Source: Lactobacillus delbrueckii (GTDB lineage Bacteria; Bacillota; Bacilli; Lactobacillales; Lactobacillaceae). Taken from it: a DNA stretch of 6,483 nucleotides. Positions 1 through 6,046 of the stretch are shown here, piece after piece. The stretch is taken from positions 1 through 6,483 of the forward strand of contig SFHY01000080.1 of NCBI GenBank assembly GCA_004556255.1, in the 5' to 3' direction. The notes beneath the pieces are model-generated. The model made no database searches and was not told the origin of the DNA. It was given only the letters and a program-made list of their open reading frames with translations. Made by a program: the position numbers and the translations under genes. How positions within the stretch are numbered: position 1 is the stretch's first letter; the number at the start of each line of letters is the position of its first letter.

Positions 1-60
1 TATCCAGATGATGAATATTTCTTCTTGAGATTAATGGAATTATCTCGGAAGAAGCCTTAA
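1..60 (+). CDS. 3' tail of an unidentified gene (partial, doubtful)
   Basis: A rightward frame is open from the left edge to a TAA at 58-60 and encodes 19 residues ending in LRLMELSRKKP. I do not recognise the family. Nineteen open codons in A+T-rich DNA can easily occur by chance, so this may not be coding. In its favour, the residues look protein-like and a hairpin lies 45 bp downstream. Against it, codon use (tta, aga, tct, cct) is unlike the G+C-rich third positions of the other genes here. If real, it could be the end of a transferred gene or of a transposase, but nothing visible decides that. Confidence 0.3.
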   Translation, partial: YPDDEYFFLRLMELSRKKP

Positions 61-188
61 GTCCCTTAGTTAATTTACACACGTTTTTATACAGAACCAA
101 AATAACCCCCGAAATTAGTGTCCTAATTTCGGGGGTCATATCACTGACCGCGGGATTTTTATTTACTCTTTTACTTACTTTGCGTATG
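61..188. other. A+T-rich spacer left of murT, no gene seen
   Basis: Apart from the hairpin, this spacer holds pyrimidine-rich DNA on the plus strand (157-180, with TTTACT-like repeats) and a CCGCGG palindrome near 148-153. I found no credible start with a ribosome binding site on either strand. In particular, nothing reads like the beginning of a GatD glutaminase, the usual downstream partner of murT. Confidence 0.6.
105..136 (-). terminator. Perfect 14-bp hairpin, probable terminator of murT
   Basis: The arm ACCCCCGAAATTAG (105-118) pairs perfectly with CTAATTTCGGGGGT (123-136) across a 4-nt loop. Read leftward, the stem is followed by TATTTTGG, a modest U-rich tail, and it lies 53 nt after the murT stop. 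Read rightward it is followed by CATATCACTG, with no U-run, so it fits a leftward terminator better, although a stem this strong could act both ways. It could also be an end structure of a mobile element. The hairpin is seen directly; its function is inferred. Confidence 0.6.
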
Positions 189-1544
189 CTAGTTGATTCT
201 TCTCTTCAAGACGCCCTTGTCGGCAAAGACCTGCCGCAGGTGCAGCATGGCCGTGTAGGTTGAGAGAATGTAGATCTTGTCAGTCGGCGCCTTTGCAAAA
301 GCGGCCAGCAGCTGGTCAAAGTCGCTTTCAATGATCATCTTGTCCGGGTCAAAACCGGCAACTTCCAGGCGGAAGGCCATGTCCTTGTGCCGCTCGCCGC
401 CGACGATGACCTGGTCGATCTTGTCCCGGTCCAGGTTTTCAAAGTTCCCGTCCCAGATCCAGCTGGTGTCGATGCCGTCAGCGTGGTGGGCGTTTAAGAG
501 GGCAGCCAGGCTGTAGTGGTCTTTTTCCGTATCCAGGAGGCTGAGGACTTCGTTTAAGCCAACCGGGTTCTTGACCAAGATGATGTTGATCTGCTTGCCC
601 TGGTAGTGAATCAGTTCCTGGCGGCCGAAGATCCGCTTGTTTTTGGCAAAAGCCGCCGCGATTTCATTGGCGGAAACGCCGAATTCTCTGGCGCAGGCAA
701 AGGCGGCCAGGGCATTGTAGATATTGTAGGTGCCGCCGATGTTGATGGCGAATTCCTTGCCTTCAATGGTAAACTTGATCCGGCTCGGGGTCTGCTCGCT
801 GATTTCTTCCAGCTTGTAGGTCAAATCCGGCCGCTTGTAGCCGCAGTTCGGGCAGAAGAAGTCACCCAGGTTGGCATAGGAAATTGCGTGGTAGTGCAGG
901 ATATGCTCGCACTTAGGGCAGAGGACCCCGTCAGTGTTGACGGCAGCCTTGAGGTCGTTTTGCGGTTTGTCCTGGTCAGTTTCAAAGCCAAAGAAGACTT
1001 TTGGATTCGGCAAGTCGACTGAAGAGAAGATGCTGGCGTCCCCGTTAGCGATGATGGTTGCCTCTGGCGCCAGCTTGATGCCGTCGACGATCTTTTCATA
1101 GGTCGTGTAGATTTCCCCGTAGCGGTCCATCTGGTCTCTGAAAATGTTGGTCAGGACAAAAGCCTTGGGGTGAACCAACTGGGTTACGGCCTTGACGTTG
1201 GCTTCATCGACTTCCAAAACGGCCAGTTTCCGGCTGCTTTTTTTCTGGCCATGAGCCAAAAAGGCGGTTACGATCCCCTGGGCCATGTTGGACCCGGAGG
1301 GGTTGGTCAAAATATTGCCGTATTTTTCTTTCAAGGTCTGGGTGATGAGGGCCGTGGTCATGGTCTTGCCGTTGGTCCCGGTAACGATAATGGTCTCGTA
1401 GTCCTTGCCCAGCTGCTCAAGGACATCTGGGTCAAGCTTCATGGCCAGCTTGCCGGGGAAGCTGGTCCCGCCCTTTAAGACATTGTGCAGGAACCAGTAA
1501 GAGGACTTGCCGGCAAAAGTTGCGATGTTGGATTTAAAACTCAT
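189..1544 (-). CDS. murT: Lipid II isoglutaminyl synthase subunit MurT (Mur ligase family)
   Basis: This 451-aa cytoplasmic Mur ligase-like protein is the ATP-dependent subunit of MurT/GatD, which amidates the alpha-carboxyl of D-Glu in lipid II to D-isoglutamine. Visible features are the P-loop TGTNGKT (residues 55-61), the central-domain segment LTNIFRDQMDRYGE (131-144), a four-cysteine zinc ribbon typical of MurT (CPKC 209-212 and CPNC 231-234), NIYNALAA (274-281), and a C-terminal DUF1727-type domain from about 308. That last domain holds ADGIDTSWIWD (355-365), which probably contains the Asp that MurT contributes to the GatD glutaminase triad (family knowledge; exact residue not aligned). 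Length is normal. The ATG at 1544 is preferred to an in-frame start 15 codons upstream because AGGAAG lies 6 nt before it and MSFKSNIATFAGKSSYWFLH matches typical MurT N-termini. It is transcribed divergently from tdk. The expected gatD is not adjacent, which is unusual. Confidence 0.93.
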   Translation of the reverse strand: MSFKSNIATFAGKSSYWFLHNVLKGGTSFPGKLAMKLDPDVLEQLGKDYETIIVTGTNGKTMTTALITQTLKEKYGNILTNPSGSNMAQGIVTAFLAHGQKKSSRKLAVLEVDEANVKAVTQLVHPKAFVLTNIFRDQMDRYGEIYTTYEKIVDGIKLAPEATIIANGDASIFSSVDLPNPKVFFGFETDQDKPQNDLKAAVNTDGVLCPKCEHILHYHAISYANLGDFFCPNCGYKRPDLTYKLEEISEQTPSRIKFTIEGKEFAINIGGTYNIYNALAAFACAREFGVSANEIAAAFAKNKRIFGRQELIHYQGKQINIILVKNPVGLNEVLSLLDTEKDHYSLAALLNAHHADGIDTSWIWDGNFENLDRDKIDQVIVGGERHKDMAFRLEVAGFDPDKMIIESDFDQLLAAFAKAPTDKIYILSTYTAMLHLRQVFADKGVLKRRIN

Positions 1545-1550
1545 GATTAA

Positions 1551-1556
1551 CTTCCT
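1551..1556 (-). promoter_or_regulatory. Ribosome binding site deciding the murT start
   Basis: AGGAAG on the minus strand ends 6 nt before the ATG at 1542-1544. The longer frame, starting 15 codons upstream, would contain this site and has no comparable one of its own. Confidence 0.75.
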
Positions 1557-1579
1557 ATTCTGCATTAAAACTATGATAA

Positions 1580-1588
1580 ATCTTACCA
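1580..1588 (-). promoter_or_regulatory. Possible extended -10 of the murT promoter
   Basis: The minus strand reads TGGTAAGAT, an extended -10 (TGn plus a 4-of-6 match to TATAAT), 35 nt before the murT start. No good -35 element lies 16-18 bp upstream of it, so the assignment is tentative. Confidence 0.3.
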
Positions 1589-1623
1589 TAAGACGGAAAG
1601 TTTAGCGGGGAAAATGCGACGCT

Positions 1624-1651
1624 TTTAAACTTTTGCAAAATACACTATACT
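1624..1651 (+). promoter_or_regulatory. Promoter of the tdk-prfA-prmC-sua5 cluster
   Basis: TTTAAA (1624-1629, 4 of 6 matches to TTGACA) is separated by 16 bp from TATACT (1646-1651, 5 of 6 to TATAAT). Transcription would start near 1658, leaving a leader of about 27 nt that holds the tdk ribosome binding site. This also argues against the in-frame TTG at 1655, which would sit at or before the transcript start. Confidence 0.6.
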
Positions 1652-1672
1652 TATTTGAGCGAGATTAATACA

Positions 1673-1681
1673 AAGGTGGAG
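1673..1681 (+). promoter_or_regulatory. Ribosome binding site deciding the tdk start
   Basis: AAGGTGGAG lies just upstream of the ATG at 1685-1687. It falls inside the longer frame that begins with TTG at 1655, so it points to the ATG as the true start. Confidence 0.75.
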
Positions 1682-1684
1682 AAT

Positions 1685-2287
1685 ATGGCACAGTTTTTTT
1701 TCGAATACGGAGCGATGGGCAGCGGCAAGACGATTGAAATCTTGAAGGTTGCCCACAACTACGAGATTCAAGGACGCAAGGTGGCTTTATTGACCAGCAG
1801 TGTTGACACCCGGTCCGGCCGCGGCGTGGTGGCTTCCCGGATCGGGCTCAGCCGCAGCGCCCAGCCGATTGAGCCGGACCTGGACCTCTTTGAATACATC
1901 GCGGCTTTGAACCAGCAAGAGCAGGAAGCGGACGGCCACCCCTTAGCGGCGGTCTTGATCGATGAGGCCCAGTTCTTAAAAAAGAACCAGGTCATCCAGT
2001 GTGCCCGGGTCGTTGACGACTTGCACATTCCGGTGATGGCCTTTGGCCTGAAGAATGATTTTCAGAACCATCTTTTTGAAGGCAGTGAGTATCTTTTGCT
2101 TTATGCTGATAAAATAGAAGAGATGAAGACAATTTGCCACTTTTGCGGGCACAAGGCAACCATGGCCCTGCGCTACAAGGACGGTTTGCCCGTTTATGAG
2201 GGCGAGCAGGTGCAGATTGGCGGCGACGAGGCCTACTACCCGGTCTGCCGCTTCCACTATTTCCACCCCGATCAGGCAAGAGACTAG
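1685..2287 (+). CDS. tdk: Thymidine kinase (type II, TK1-like)
   Basis: This enzyme phosphorylates thymidine (and deoxyuridine) with ATP to the monophosphate, the committed step of thymidine salvage; it is cytoplasmic and normally a homotetramer. The 200-aa product has the Walker A loop GAMGSGKT (residues 9-16), a Walker B/catalytic segment LIDEAQF (91-97) whose Glu94 is the likely general base, and a structural zinc site made of CHFC (151-154) plus CRFH (188-191). The segment QIGGDEAYYPVC (177-188) matches the lasso loop that closes over thymidine. All key residues are present and length is normal. The start is the ATG at 1685, because of its ribosome binding site and because the family begins close to MAQFFFEYGAMGSGKT. 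It is first in a rightward cluster, 23 bp before prfA, an order common in lactobacilli. Since the product is unrelated to translation, co-transcription is probably an arrangement of convenience. Confidence 0.96.
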   Translation: MAQFFFEYGAMGSGKTIEILKVAHNYEIQGRKVALLTSSVDTRSGRGVVASRIGLSRSAQPIEPDLDLFEYIAALNQQEQEADGHPLAAVLIDEAQFLKKNQVIQCARVVDDLHIPVMAFGLKNDFQNHLFEGSEYLLLYADKIEEMKTICHFCGHKATMALRYKDGLPVYEGEQVQIGGDEAYYPVCRFHYFHPDQARD

Positions 2288-2295
2288 TTTTTATT

Positions 2296-2302
2296 GGAAG
2301 GA
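2296..2302 (+). promoter_or_regulatory. Ribosome binding site of prfA
   Basis: GGAAGGA lies 8 nt before the ATG at 2311. It supports that start over the in-frame ATG four codons later, which would be about 20 nt away. Confidence 0.7.
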
Positions 2303-2310
2303 TTGATTAA

Positions 2311-3396
2311 ATGGATAATGTAATGGCACAGCTGGAAAGCTTGGAAGTGCGCTATGAAGAAATTCAGGAAATGATGGCGGACCCGGAAGTCATCGCTGAT
2401 ACCAAGCGCTACATGGAAATTACCAAGGAAGAAGCTGACATGCGGGAAGTCGTGCAGAAGTTCCGCAAGTTCAAGGCCGACAAGGAAGAAATCGCCGGCA
2501 ACAAGGAAATCATCGCTGACGGTTCAGACGCTGAGCTGGTTGAGATGGCCAAGATGGAAAACTCCGAGCTGGAAGATGAAATCGGCAAGCTGGAAGATGA
2601 AATCAAGATCTTGATGCTGCCAAAGGACCCTAACGACGACAAGGACATCATCATGGAAATCCGGGGGGCAGCCGGCGGGGATGAAGCTTCCCTGTTCGCG
2701 GGCGACCTTTTGCGGATGTATGAAAAGTACGCGGAAAACCAGGGCTGGAACGTCTCTATCGTCGACAGCGAACAAACTGAAGTTGGCGGCTACAAGCGGG
2801 TGGCCATCATGATTACTGGTAACAAGGTTTACTCCAAGCTGAAATATGAAAACGGGGCCCACCGGGTGCAGCGGATTCCAGTAACTGAATCAGCCGGCCG
2901 GGTGCACACTTCAACTGCCACTGTTGCCGTTATGCCAGAATATGAGCAAGTCGACATCGACCTTGATCCAAAGGACATCCGGGTGGACGTCTACCGGTCA
3001 TCCGGTGCGGGCGGTCAGCACATCAACAAGACTTCCAGTGCCGTCAGAATGACCCACTTGCCAACTGGTATTGTAGTTGCCATGCAGGACCAGCGGTCCC
3101 AGCAGCAAAACCGGGCCAAGGCCATGGAAATTTTGAAGTCCCGGGTTTATGACTACTACGAAAGCCAGAACCGGGACAAGTATGATGCCAAGCGGAAGAA
3201 CGCGGTCGGGACTGGTGACCGGTCGGAAAGAATCAGAACTTACAACTACCCGCAAAACCGGGTGACTGACCACCGGATCGGCCTCACTTTGAACAAATTG
3301 GACCGGATCATGAACGGGGAACTGGACGAAATCATCGATGCTTTGACGGTTTACTACCAAACCAAGCAATTAGAGGAGCTGGCAGAAAATGCCTAA
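2311..3396 (+). CDS. prfA: Peptide chain release factor 1 (RF1)
   Basis: RF1 recognises UAA and UAG stop codons in the ribosomal A site and triggers hydrolysis of peptidyl-tRNA. The 361-aa protein has the normal family length. An N-terminal helical, coiled-coil-rich domain (about 1-105) leads into LPKDPNDDKDII (103-114) and GGDEASLFAGDL (122-133). The stop-codon-reading tripeptide is PVT (190-192) within HRVQRIPVTESAGRVH; many bacteria have PAT there, and the middle residue varies. The catalytic GGQ is at 234-236 in SSGAGGQHINKTSSAV, and its Gln236 is the substrate of PrmC, encoded by the next gene. PVT rather than an SPF-like tripeptide identifies RF1 and not RF2. It lies 23 bp after tdk, and its stop overlaps the prmC start by 8 nt. 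Confidence 0.98.
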   Translation: MDNVMAQLESLEVRYEEIQEMMADPEVIADTKRYMEITKEEADMREVVQKFRKFKADKEEIAGNKEIIADGSDAELVEMAKMENSELEDEIGKLEDEIKILMLPKDPNDDKDIIMEIRGAAGGDEASLFAGDLLRMYEKYAENQGWNVSIVDSEQTEVGGYKRVAIMITGNKVYSKLKYENGAHRVQRIPVTESAGRVHTSTATVAVMPEYEQVDIDLDPKDIRVDVYRSSGAGGQHINKTSSAVRMTHLPTGIVVAMQDQRSQQQNRAKAMEILKSRVYDYYESQNRDKYDAKRKNAVGTGDRSERIRTYNYPQNRVTDHRIGLTLNKLDRIMNGELDEIIDALTVYYQTKQLEELAENA

Positions 3397-4231
3397 GAGT
3401 TTACGAGAAATGCGGATTGAGGCCATTGAACTGGCTGAAAGCGCCCGGAGCGAGGAAATCGACTTTCTTTTGGCTGAACGGCTGGGCCTAACACCAAGCC
3501 AGTTTCAGCTTAAGCAGGACATGGAATTGTCTGACGCTGAAGTCAAGCAGGCCAGAAAAGACATGAAGCGCCTGGCTAAAGGGGACTCACCCCAGTATAT
3601 CCTGGGCTATGCCTGGTTTTTAGGCTACCGCTTGCGGGTGGCCAAAGGCGTGCTTATTCCCCGCTTTGAAACTGAGGAACTGGTTGAATGGGCCCTGACG
3701 CACTTAAAAGACGGCGACACTGTCCTTGACCTGGGGACCGGGTCAGGCAATATTACGGTGGCCCTGGCCAAGGAAGCTGAAAGCAAGGGGATCAAGGACC
3801 TGCGTTTTTACGCCAGTGACGTTAAGGACACGCCTCTTAGAATCAGTGAAGAGAACTTTTTGGACTACGGCCTGGACGTAACCACCCGCAAGGCCAATGT
3901 TTTGCTGGGCCTGGGCAAGTTTGACCTGATCATTTCCAACCCGCCTTATATCAAGCCCAGCGAGAAGAATGTGATGGACAAGAGCGTTCTGGCCAATGAG
4001 CCGGAAGAAGCCCTGTTTGGCGGCCAGGATGGCCTGGCCTTTTACCGGAAGTTCGCCGAAGAAGTCAGAGACCACTTGAATCCAGGCGGCCGCTTCTTCA
4101 TGGAATTTGGCTTCAGCGAGGAAGATGAGCTGAAGGCCCTGTTTGCCGAAAAATTGCCGGACTTCAAGGTGGAATTCCGCCGGGACATGGCCGGCAAGCC
4201 GCGGATGCTGTTTGGGGAGTGGCAGAAATAA
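3389..4231 (+). CDS. prmC: Release factor glutamine N5-methyltransferase PrmC (HemK)
   Basis: PrmC transfers a methyl group from S-adenosylmethionine to the side-chain amide of the GGQ glutamine of RF1 and RF2, which raises termination efficiency. The 280-aa protein shows the family layout: a small N-terminal helical domain (about 1-75) that holds the release factor, a hinge with IPRFETEELVEWAL (90-103), the SAM-binding loop VLDLGTGSGN (112-121), and the signature NPPY (184-187), which binds the glutamine amide. Length is normal. The start ATG overlaps the prfA stop (ATGCCTAA, 8 nt), and GAGGAG at 3373-3378 lies 10 nt upstream, so translation is probably coupled to prfA. Enzyme and substrate are thus encoded side by side, as in many bacteria. 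The older name hemK came from a mistaken role in heme synthesis. Confidence 0.96.
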   Translation: MPKSLREMRIEAIELAESARSEEIDFLLAERLGLTPSQFQLKQDMELSDAEVKQARKDMKRLAKGDSPQYILGYAWFLGYRLRVAKGVLIPRFETEELVEWALTHLKDGDTVLDLGTGSGNITVALAKEAESKGIKDLRFYASDVKDTPLRISEENFLDYGLDVTTRKANVLLGLGKFDLIISNPPYIKPSEKNVMDKSVLANEPEEALFGGQDGLAFYRKFAEEVRDHLNPGGRFFMEFGFSEEDELKALFAEKLPDFKVEFRRDMAGKPRMLFGEWQK

Positions 4232-5226
4232 TGGAAACCAAGATTTTTAAACGGGAACAATTAGATGAAGCAGCCCGCCTGCTTGGGCAAGGAGAATTAG
4301 TTGCCTTTCCGACGGAAACGGTCTATGGCCTGGGGGCTTTGGCCACCCGGGACGATTCAGTCAAAAAGGTCTACGCGGCCAAAGGCCGGCCTAGCGACAA
4401 CCCCTTGATCGTGACCGTGGCTGACGAAGCCATGATGCGCCCTTACGCTAAGGAAGTGCCGGAGCGGGCGGAGAAGTTGATCAAGCACTTTTGGCCAGGT
4501 CCCTTGACCATCCTGCTTTTAGCTAAAGAAGGGGCCCTGCCGGAATCTGTAACCGGGGGCCTGCCAACGGTTGCCTTCCGCTGCCCGGATGACCAGCTGA
4601 CTCATGACTTGATCGCCAAGCTTGGCTACCCGATCGTCGGGCCTTCCGCCAACACCTCGACTAAGCCGAGCCCAACTACGGCCCAGCACGTCTACCACGA
4701 CTTAAAGGGCAAGATCGCCGGGATCGTTGATGGTGGTGAGACTGAAGTGGGCCTGGAATCAACCATCGTTGACCTGTCGGTTAACCCGGCAGTTGTTTTG
4801 CGGCCGGGCAAGATTACGCCAGAAGAGCTCAGCCAGGTCTTGGGCGAAGAAGTTTTGATCAACCGGGGCCAGGTAAGTGACAAGGACGTGCCGAAGGCGC
4901 CAGGTATGAAATACCGCCACTACGCGCCAAGTGCCCAGGTTTACGTGGTCGACCAGGCGGAAACTTTTGCCAAGCTGGACCTGGATGCTTCCTGCGGGGT
5001 CATGGTAACTAGTGACCTTTTGGAAAACTTACCTGTACCTGAGGAAAATAAGTTCAATTTAGGCAAAAATCTGACGGAGGCTGACCACAACCTGTTTGCC
5101 GGCCTTCGCTATTTTGACGACCGGCCAGAAATTAAAAGTATTTATGTAGAGGGCTTTGACCAGGGCGAGGAAAGCCTTGCCTACATGAACCGTTTAAACA
5201 AGGCTGCCGGTGGTCATCATGTCTAA
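4231..5226 (+). CDS. ywlC: L-threonylcarbamoyladenylate synthase (Sua5/TsaC/YwlC type)
   Basis: This cytoplasmic enzyme makes threonylcarbamoyl-AMP from threonine, bicarbonate and ATP, the first step of t6A37 synthesis on tRNAs that read ANN codons. The 331-aa protein is the long Sua5 form rather than the short TsaC form. Its YrdC domain (about 5-195) shows AFPTETVYGLGA (25-36), KGRPSDNPLI (51-60) and SANTS (139-143). The linker carries APGMKYRHYAP (223-233), which in Sua5 closes over the active site, and a Sua5 C-terminal domain follows (about 235-331). I chose the ATG at 4231, which overlaps the prmC stop as TAATG, with GGGGAG at 4214-4219. An in-frame GTG at 4219 would add only four residues and has a poorer upstream site. 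It is the last long gene of the tdk cluster and is followed by a terminator. Confidence 0.95.
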   Translation: METKIFKREQLDEAARLLGQGELVAFPTETVYGLGALATRDDSVKKVYAAKGRPSDNPLIVTVADEAMMRPYAKEVPERAEKLIKHFWPGPLTILLLAKEGALPESVTGGLPTVAFRCPDDQLTHDLIAKLGYPIVGPSANTSTKPSPTTAQHVYHDLKGKIAGIVDGGETEVGLESTIVDLSVNPAVVLRPGKITPEELSQVLGEEVLINRGQVSDKDVPKAPGMKYRHYAPSAQVYVVDQAETFAKLDLDASCGVMVTSDLLENLPVPEENKFNLGKNLTEADHNLFAGLRYFDDRPEIKSIYVEGFDQGEESLAYMNRLNKAAGGHHV

Positions 5227-5266
5227 TCTGGACGATTTAATGTTTTTAAAAAAGAAATGGCTTTAA
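5219..5266 (+). CDS. Possible 15-codon ORF at the end of the tdk cluster
   Basis: An ATG at 5219 overlaps the end of the preceding gene by 8 nt (ATGTCTAA), the same geometry as the prfA/prmC junction (ATGCCTAA). It encodes MSNLDDLMFLKKKWL and stops at TAA 5264-5266 in the loop of the terminator. Only a weak GGTGG-like site precedes it. It may be chance, a leader-like peptide, or the stub of a lost downstream gene. No function can be assigned. Confidence 0.2.
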   Translation: MSNLDDLMFLKKKWL

Positions 5267-5280
5267 ACCATTTCTTTTTT
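5248..5280 (+). terminator. Intrinsic terminator of the tdk-prfA-prmC-sua5 cluster
   Basis: AAAAAAGAAATGG (5248-5260) pairs perfectly with CCATTTCTTTTTT (5268-5280) across a 7-nt loop. The functional core is GAAATGG/CCATTTC followed by a run of seven T. It lies 21 nt after the stop at 5226. The A-run on the left arm means it could also work leftward, but no minus-strand gene needs it. Confidence 0.88.
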
Positions 5281-5290
5281 TATTTATAAT
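5262..5290 (+). promoter_or_regulatory. upp promoter overlapping the upstream terminator
   Basis: A perfect TATAAT (5285-5290) has TTTAAA (5262-5267, 4 of 6 matches to TTGACA) 17 bp upstream. The -35 therefore lies in the loop, and the spacer in the descending arm and U-tract, of the terminator of the preceding cluster. Transcription would start near 5297. The tdk promoter uses the same TTTAAA hexamer. Confidence 0.7.
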
Positions 5291-5314
5291 AGAGATGACA
5301 TGGTATTTTTGAAT

Positions 5315-5320
5315 GGAGGA
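5315..5320 (+). promoter_or_regulatory. Ribosome binding site of upp
   Basis: GGAGGA lies 5 nt before the ATG at 5326. The leader from the predicted transcript start is only about 29 nt, too short to hold a riboswitch or an attenuator. Confidence 0.75.
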
Positions 5321-5325
5321 ACTAT

Positions 5326-5955
5326 ATGGGAAAGTTCACTGTGTTAAACCATCCATTGATTCAGCACAAGCTGACGATCATTCGCCGCAAGGAAACTGGA
5401 TCAAATGAATTTCGGAGAATCGTTGGCGAAATCGCCGGTCTGATGACCTACGAAATCACCCGCGACCTGCCTTTGCAAGACGTTGAAATCGAAACGCCAA
5501 TGGGCAAGACGGTGCAAAAGGAACTGGCCGGCAAGAAATTGACTATCGTGCCGATCCTGCGTGCCGGCATGGGCATGGTCAACGGGGTTTTGGAAATGAT
5601 TCCGTCAGCCAAGGTCGGCGTCGTTGGCATGTACCGCGACGAAGAAACCCTGAAGCCGGTAGAGTACTTCTTCAAGGTTCCTAAGGACGTTACGGAACGT
5701 GAATGCCTGGTCGTTGACCCGATGCTGGCTACTGGCGGTTCCGCCAACCTGGCCATCGAAGCTTTGAAGAAGCGGGGCGTGACTGACATCAAGCTGGCCG
5801 TCCTGGTTGCTGCGCCAGAAGGCGTCAAGGCGGTGCAAGATGAACACCCGGACGTTGATATCTACGCGGCTGCCCTTGACGACAAGCTGCTGCCAAACGG
5901 CTACATCTTCCCAGGTTTAGGGGATGCAGGTGACCGGATCTTCGGGACTAAATAA
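5326..5955 (+). CDS. upp: Uracil phosphoribosyltransferase
   Basis: Upp joins uracil to PRPP to give UMP and pyrophosphate, the main route of uracil salvage; it is cytoplasmic. The 209-aa protein has the usual length for bacterial UPRTases. It shows PILRAGMGMV (76-85), the PRPP-binding loop VVDPMLATGGSA (129-140), and the uracil-binding C-terminal segment YIFPGLGDAGDRIFGT (193-208). All of these are intact. It has its own promoter overlapping the preceding terminator and a strong ribosome binding site. It lies 109 bp upstream of atpB, a neighbour relationship that is widespread in Firmicutes. The lack of a good rightward terminator after it suggests that some upp transcripts continue into the ATPase operon. 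Confidence 0.98.
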   Translation: MGKFTVLNHPLIQHKLTIIRRKETGSNEFRRIVGEIAGLMTYEITRDLPLQDVEIETPMGKTVQKELAGKKLTIVPILRAGMGMVNGVLEMIPSAKVGVVGMYRDEETLKPVEYFFKVPKDVTERECLVVDPMLATGGSANLAIEALKKRGVTDIKLAVLVAAPEGVKAVQDEHPDVDIYAAALDDKLLPNGYIFPGLGDAGDRIFGTK

Positions 5956-5962
5956 TTAAAAA

Positions 5963-5981
5963 AGTCGCTATAAAAGCGATT
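5963..5981. other. Small hairpin after upp, lacking a rightward U-tract
   Basis: AGTCGCT (5963-5969) pairs with AGCGATT (5975-5981) around ATAAA, including one G-U pair. Read rightward, it is followed by GCAAAAGTTCC, so it is a poor terminator for upp. Read leftward, it is followed by TTTTTAATTATT, which looks more like a terminator, although no minus-strand gene approaches from the right within the window. Confidence 0.4.
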
Positions 5982-5987
5982 GCAAAA

Positions 5988-6016
5988 GTTCCAATTAATT
6001 TTTATTGGTGTACAAT
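5988..6016 (+). promoter_or_regulatory. Possible promoter of the atp operon
   Basis: TACAAT (6011-6016) matches TATAAT at 5 of 6 positions and lies 48 nt before the atpB start. The hexamer 17 bp upstream, GTTCCA (5988-5993), is a poor -35, and a small CCAAT/ATTGG inverted repeat (5991-6008) overlaps this region. A weak or activator-assisted promoter is plausible. Transcription may also arrive from upp. Confidence 0.4.
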
Positions 6017-6023
6017 AAATGAC

Positions 6024-6043
6024 GTGTTCGAAGAATTCAACAC
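6024..6043 (+). other. Hairpin in the atpB leader
   Basis: GTGTT (6024-6028) pairs with AACAC (6039-6043). After a bulged C, GAA (6030-6032) can pair with TTC (6036-6038) in the interior. It ends just before the ribosome binding site at 6047-6055, so it could influence ribosome access or transcript stability. Only the pairing potential is seen. Confidence 0.35.
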
Positions 6044-6046
6044 AAG

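Noticed and set aside
1..139. Minus-strand frame open from an ATG at 137-139 to the left edge (46 codons, MTPEIRTLISG...)
   Set aside because: It runs through both arms of the hairpin, lacks a ribosome binding site, and resembles neither GatD nor any family I know. It is most likely chance, though it cannot be excluded without the sequence to the left.
606..1478. Long plus-strand frames (606-1022 and 1170-1478) opposite murT
   Set aside because: They are antisense to a clearly conserved Mur ligase, have no family signatures, and are explained by the strong third-position G+C bias, which suppresses stop codons on the opposite strand.
1545..1589. Longer murT reading frame starting at 1589
   Set aside because: The extra 15 residues are encoded by the promoter and ribosome-binding region, while the ATG at 1544 has a well-placed AGGAAG and a typical MurT N-terminus.
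1655..1684. Longer tdk reading frame starting with TTG at 1655
   Set aside because: The start would coincide with the predicted transcript start and contain the tdk ribosome binding site. The added residues are not typical of thymidine kinases.
2567..2604. Tandem 17-nt repeat with 21-nt period in prfA (agctggaagatgaaatc twice), as a recent duplication or slippage site
   Set aside because: It encodes a heptad pair (ELEDEIG, KLEDEIK) in the RF1 coiled-coil helix. The spacing to the LPKDP motif equals that in the E. coli RF1 I remember, so no residues were inserted and the similarity comes from heptad and codon use.
2409..3369. Minus-strand frames opposite prfA (2409-2654, 2524-2862, 2998-3369)
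   Set aside because: They have low-complexity or bias-driven translations rich in Ser, Ile, Val and Leu, lie antisense to RF1, and have no ribosome binding sites that I could see.
5991..6008. CCAAT/ATTGG inverted repeat before atpB as a terminator or operator
   Set aside because: It has only five base pairs around an 8-nt A+T loop with no U-tract after it, so it is too weak to call.
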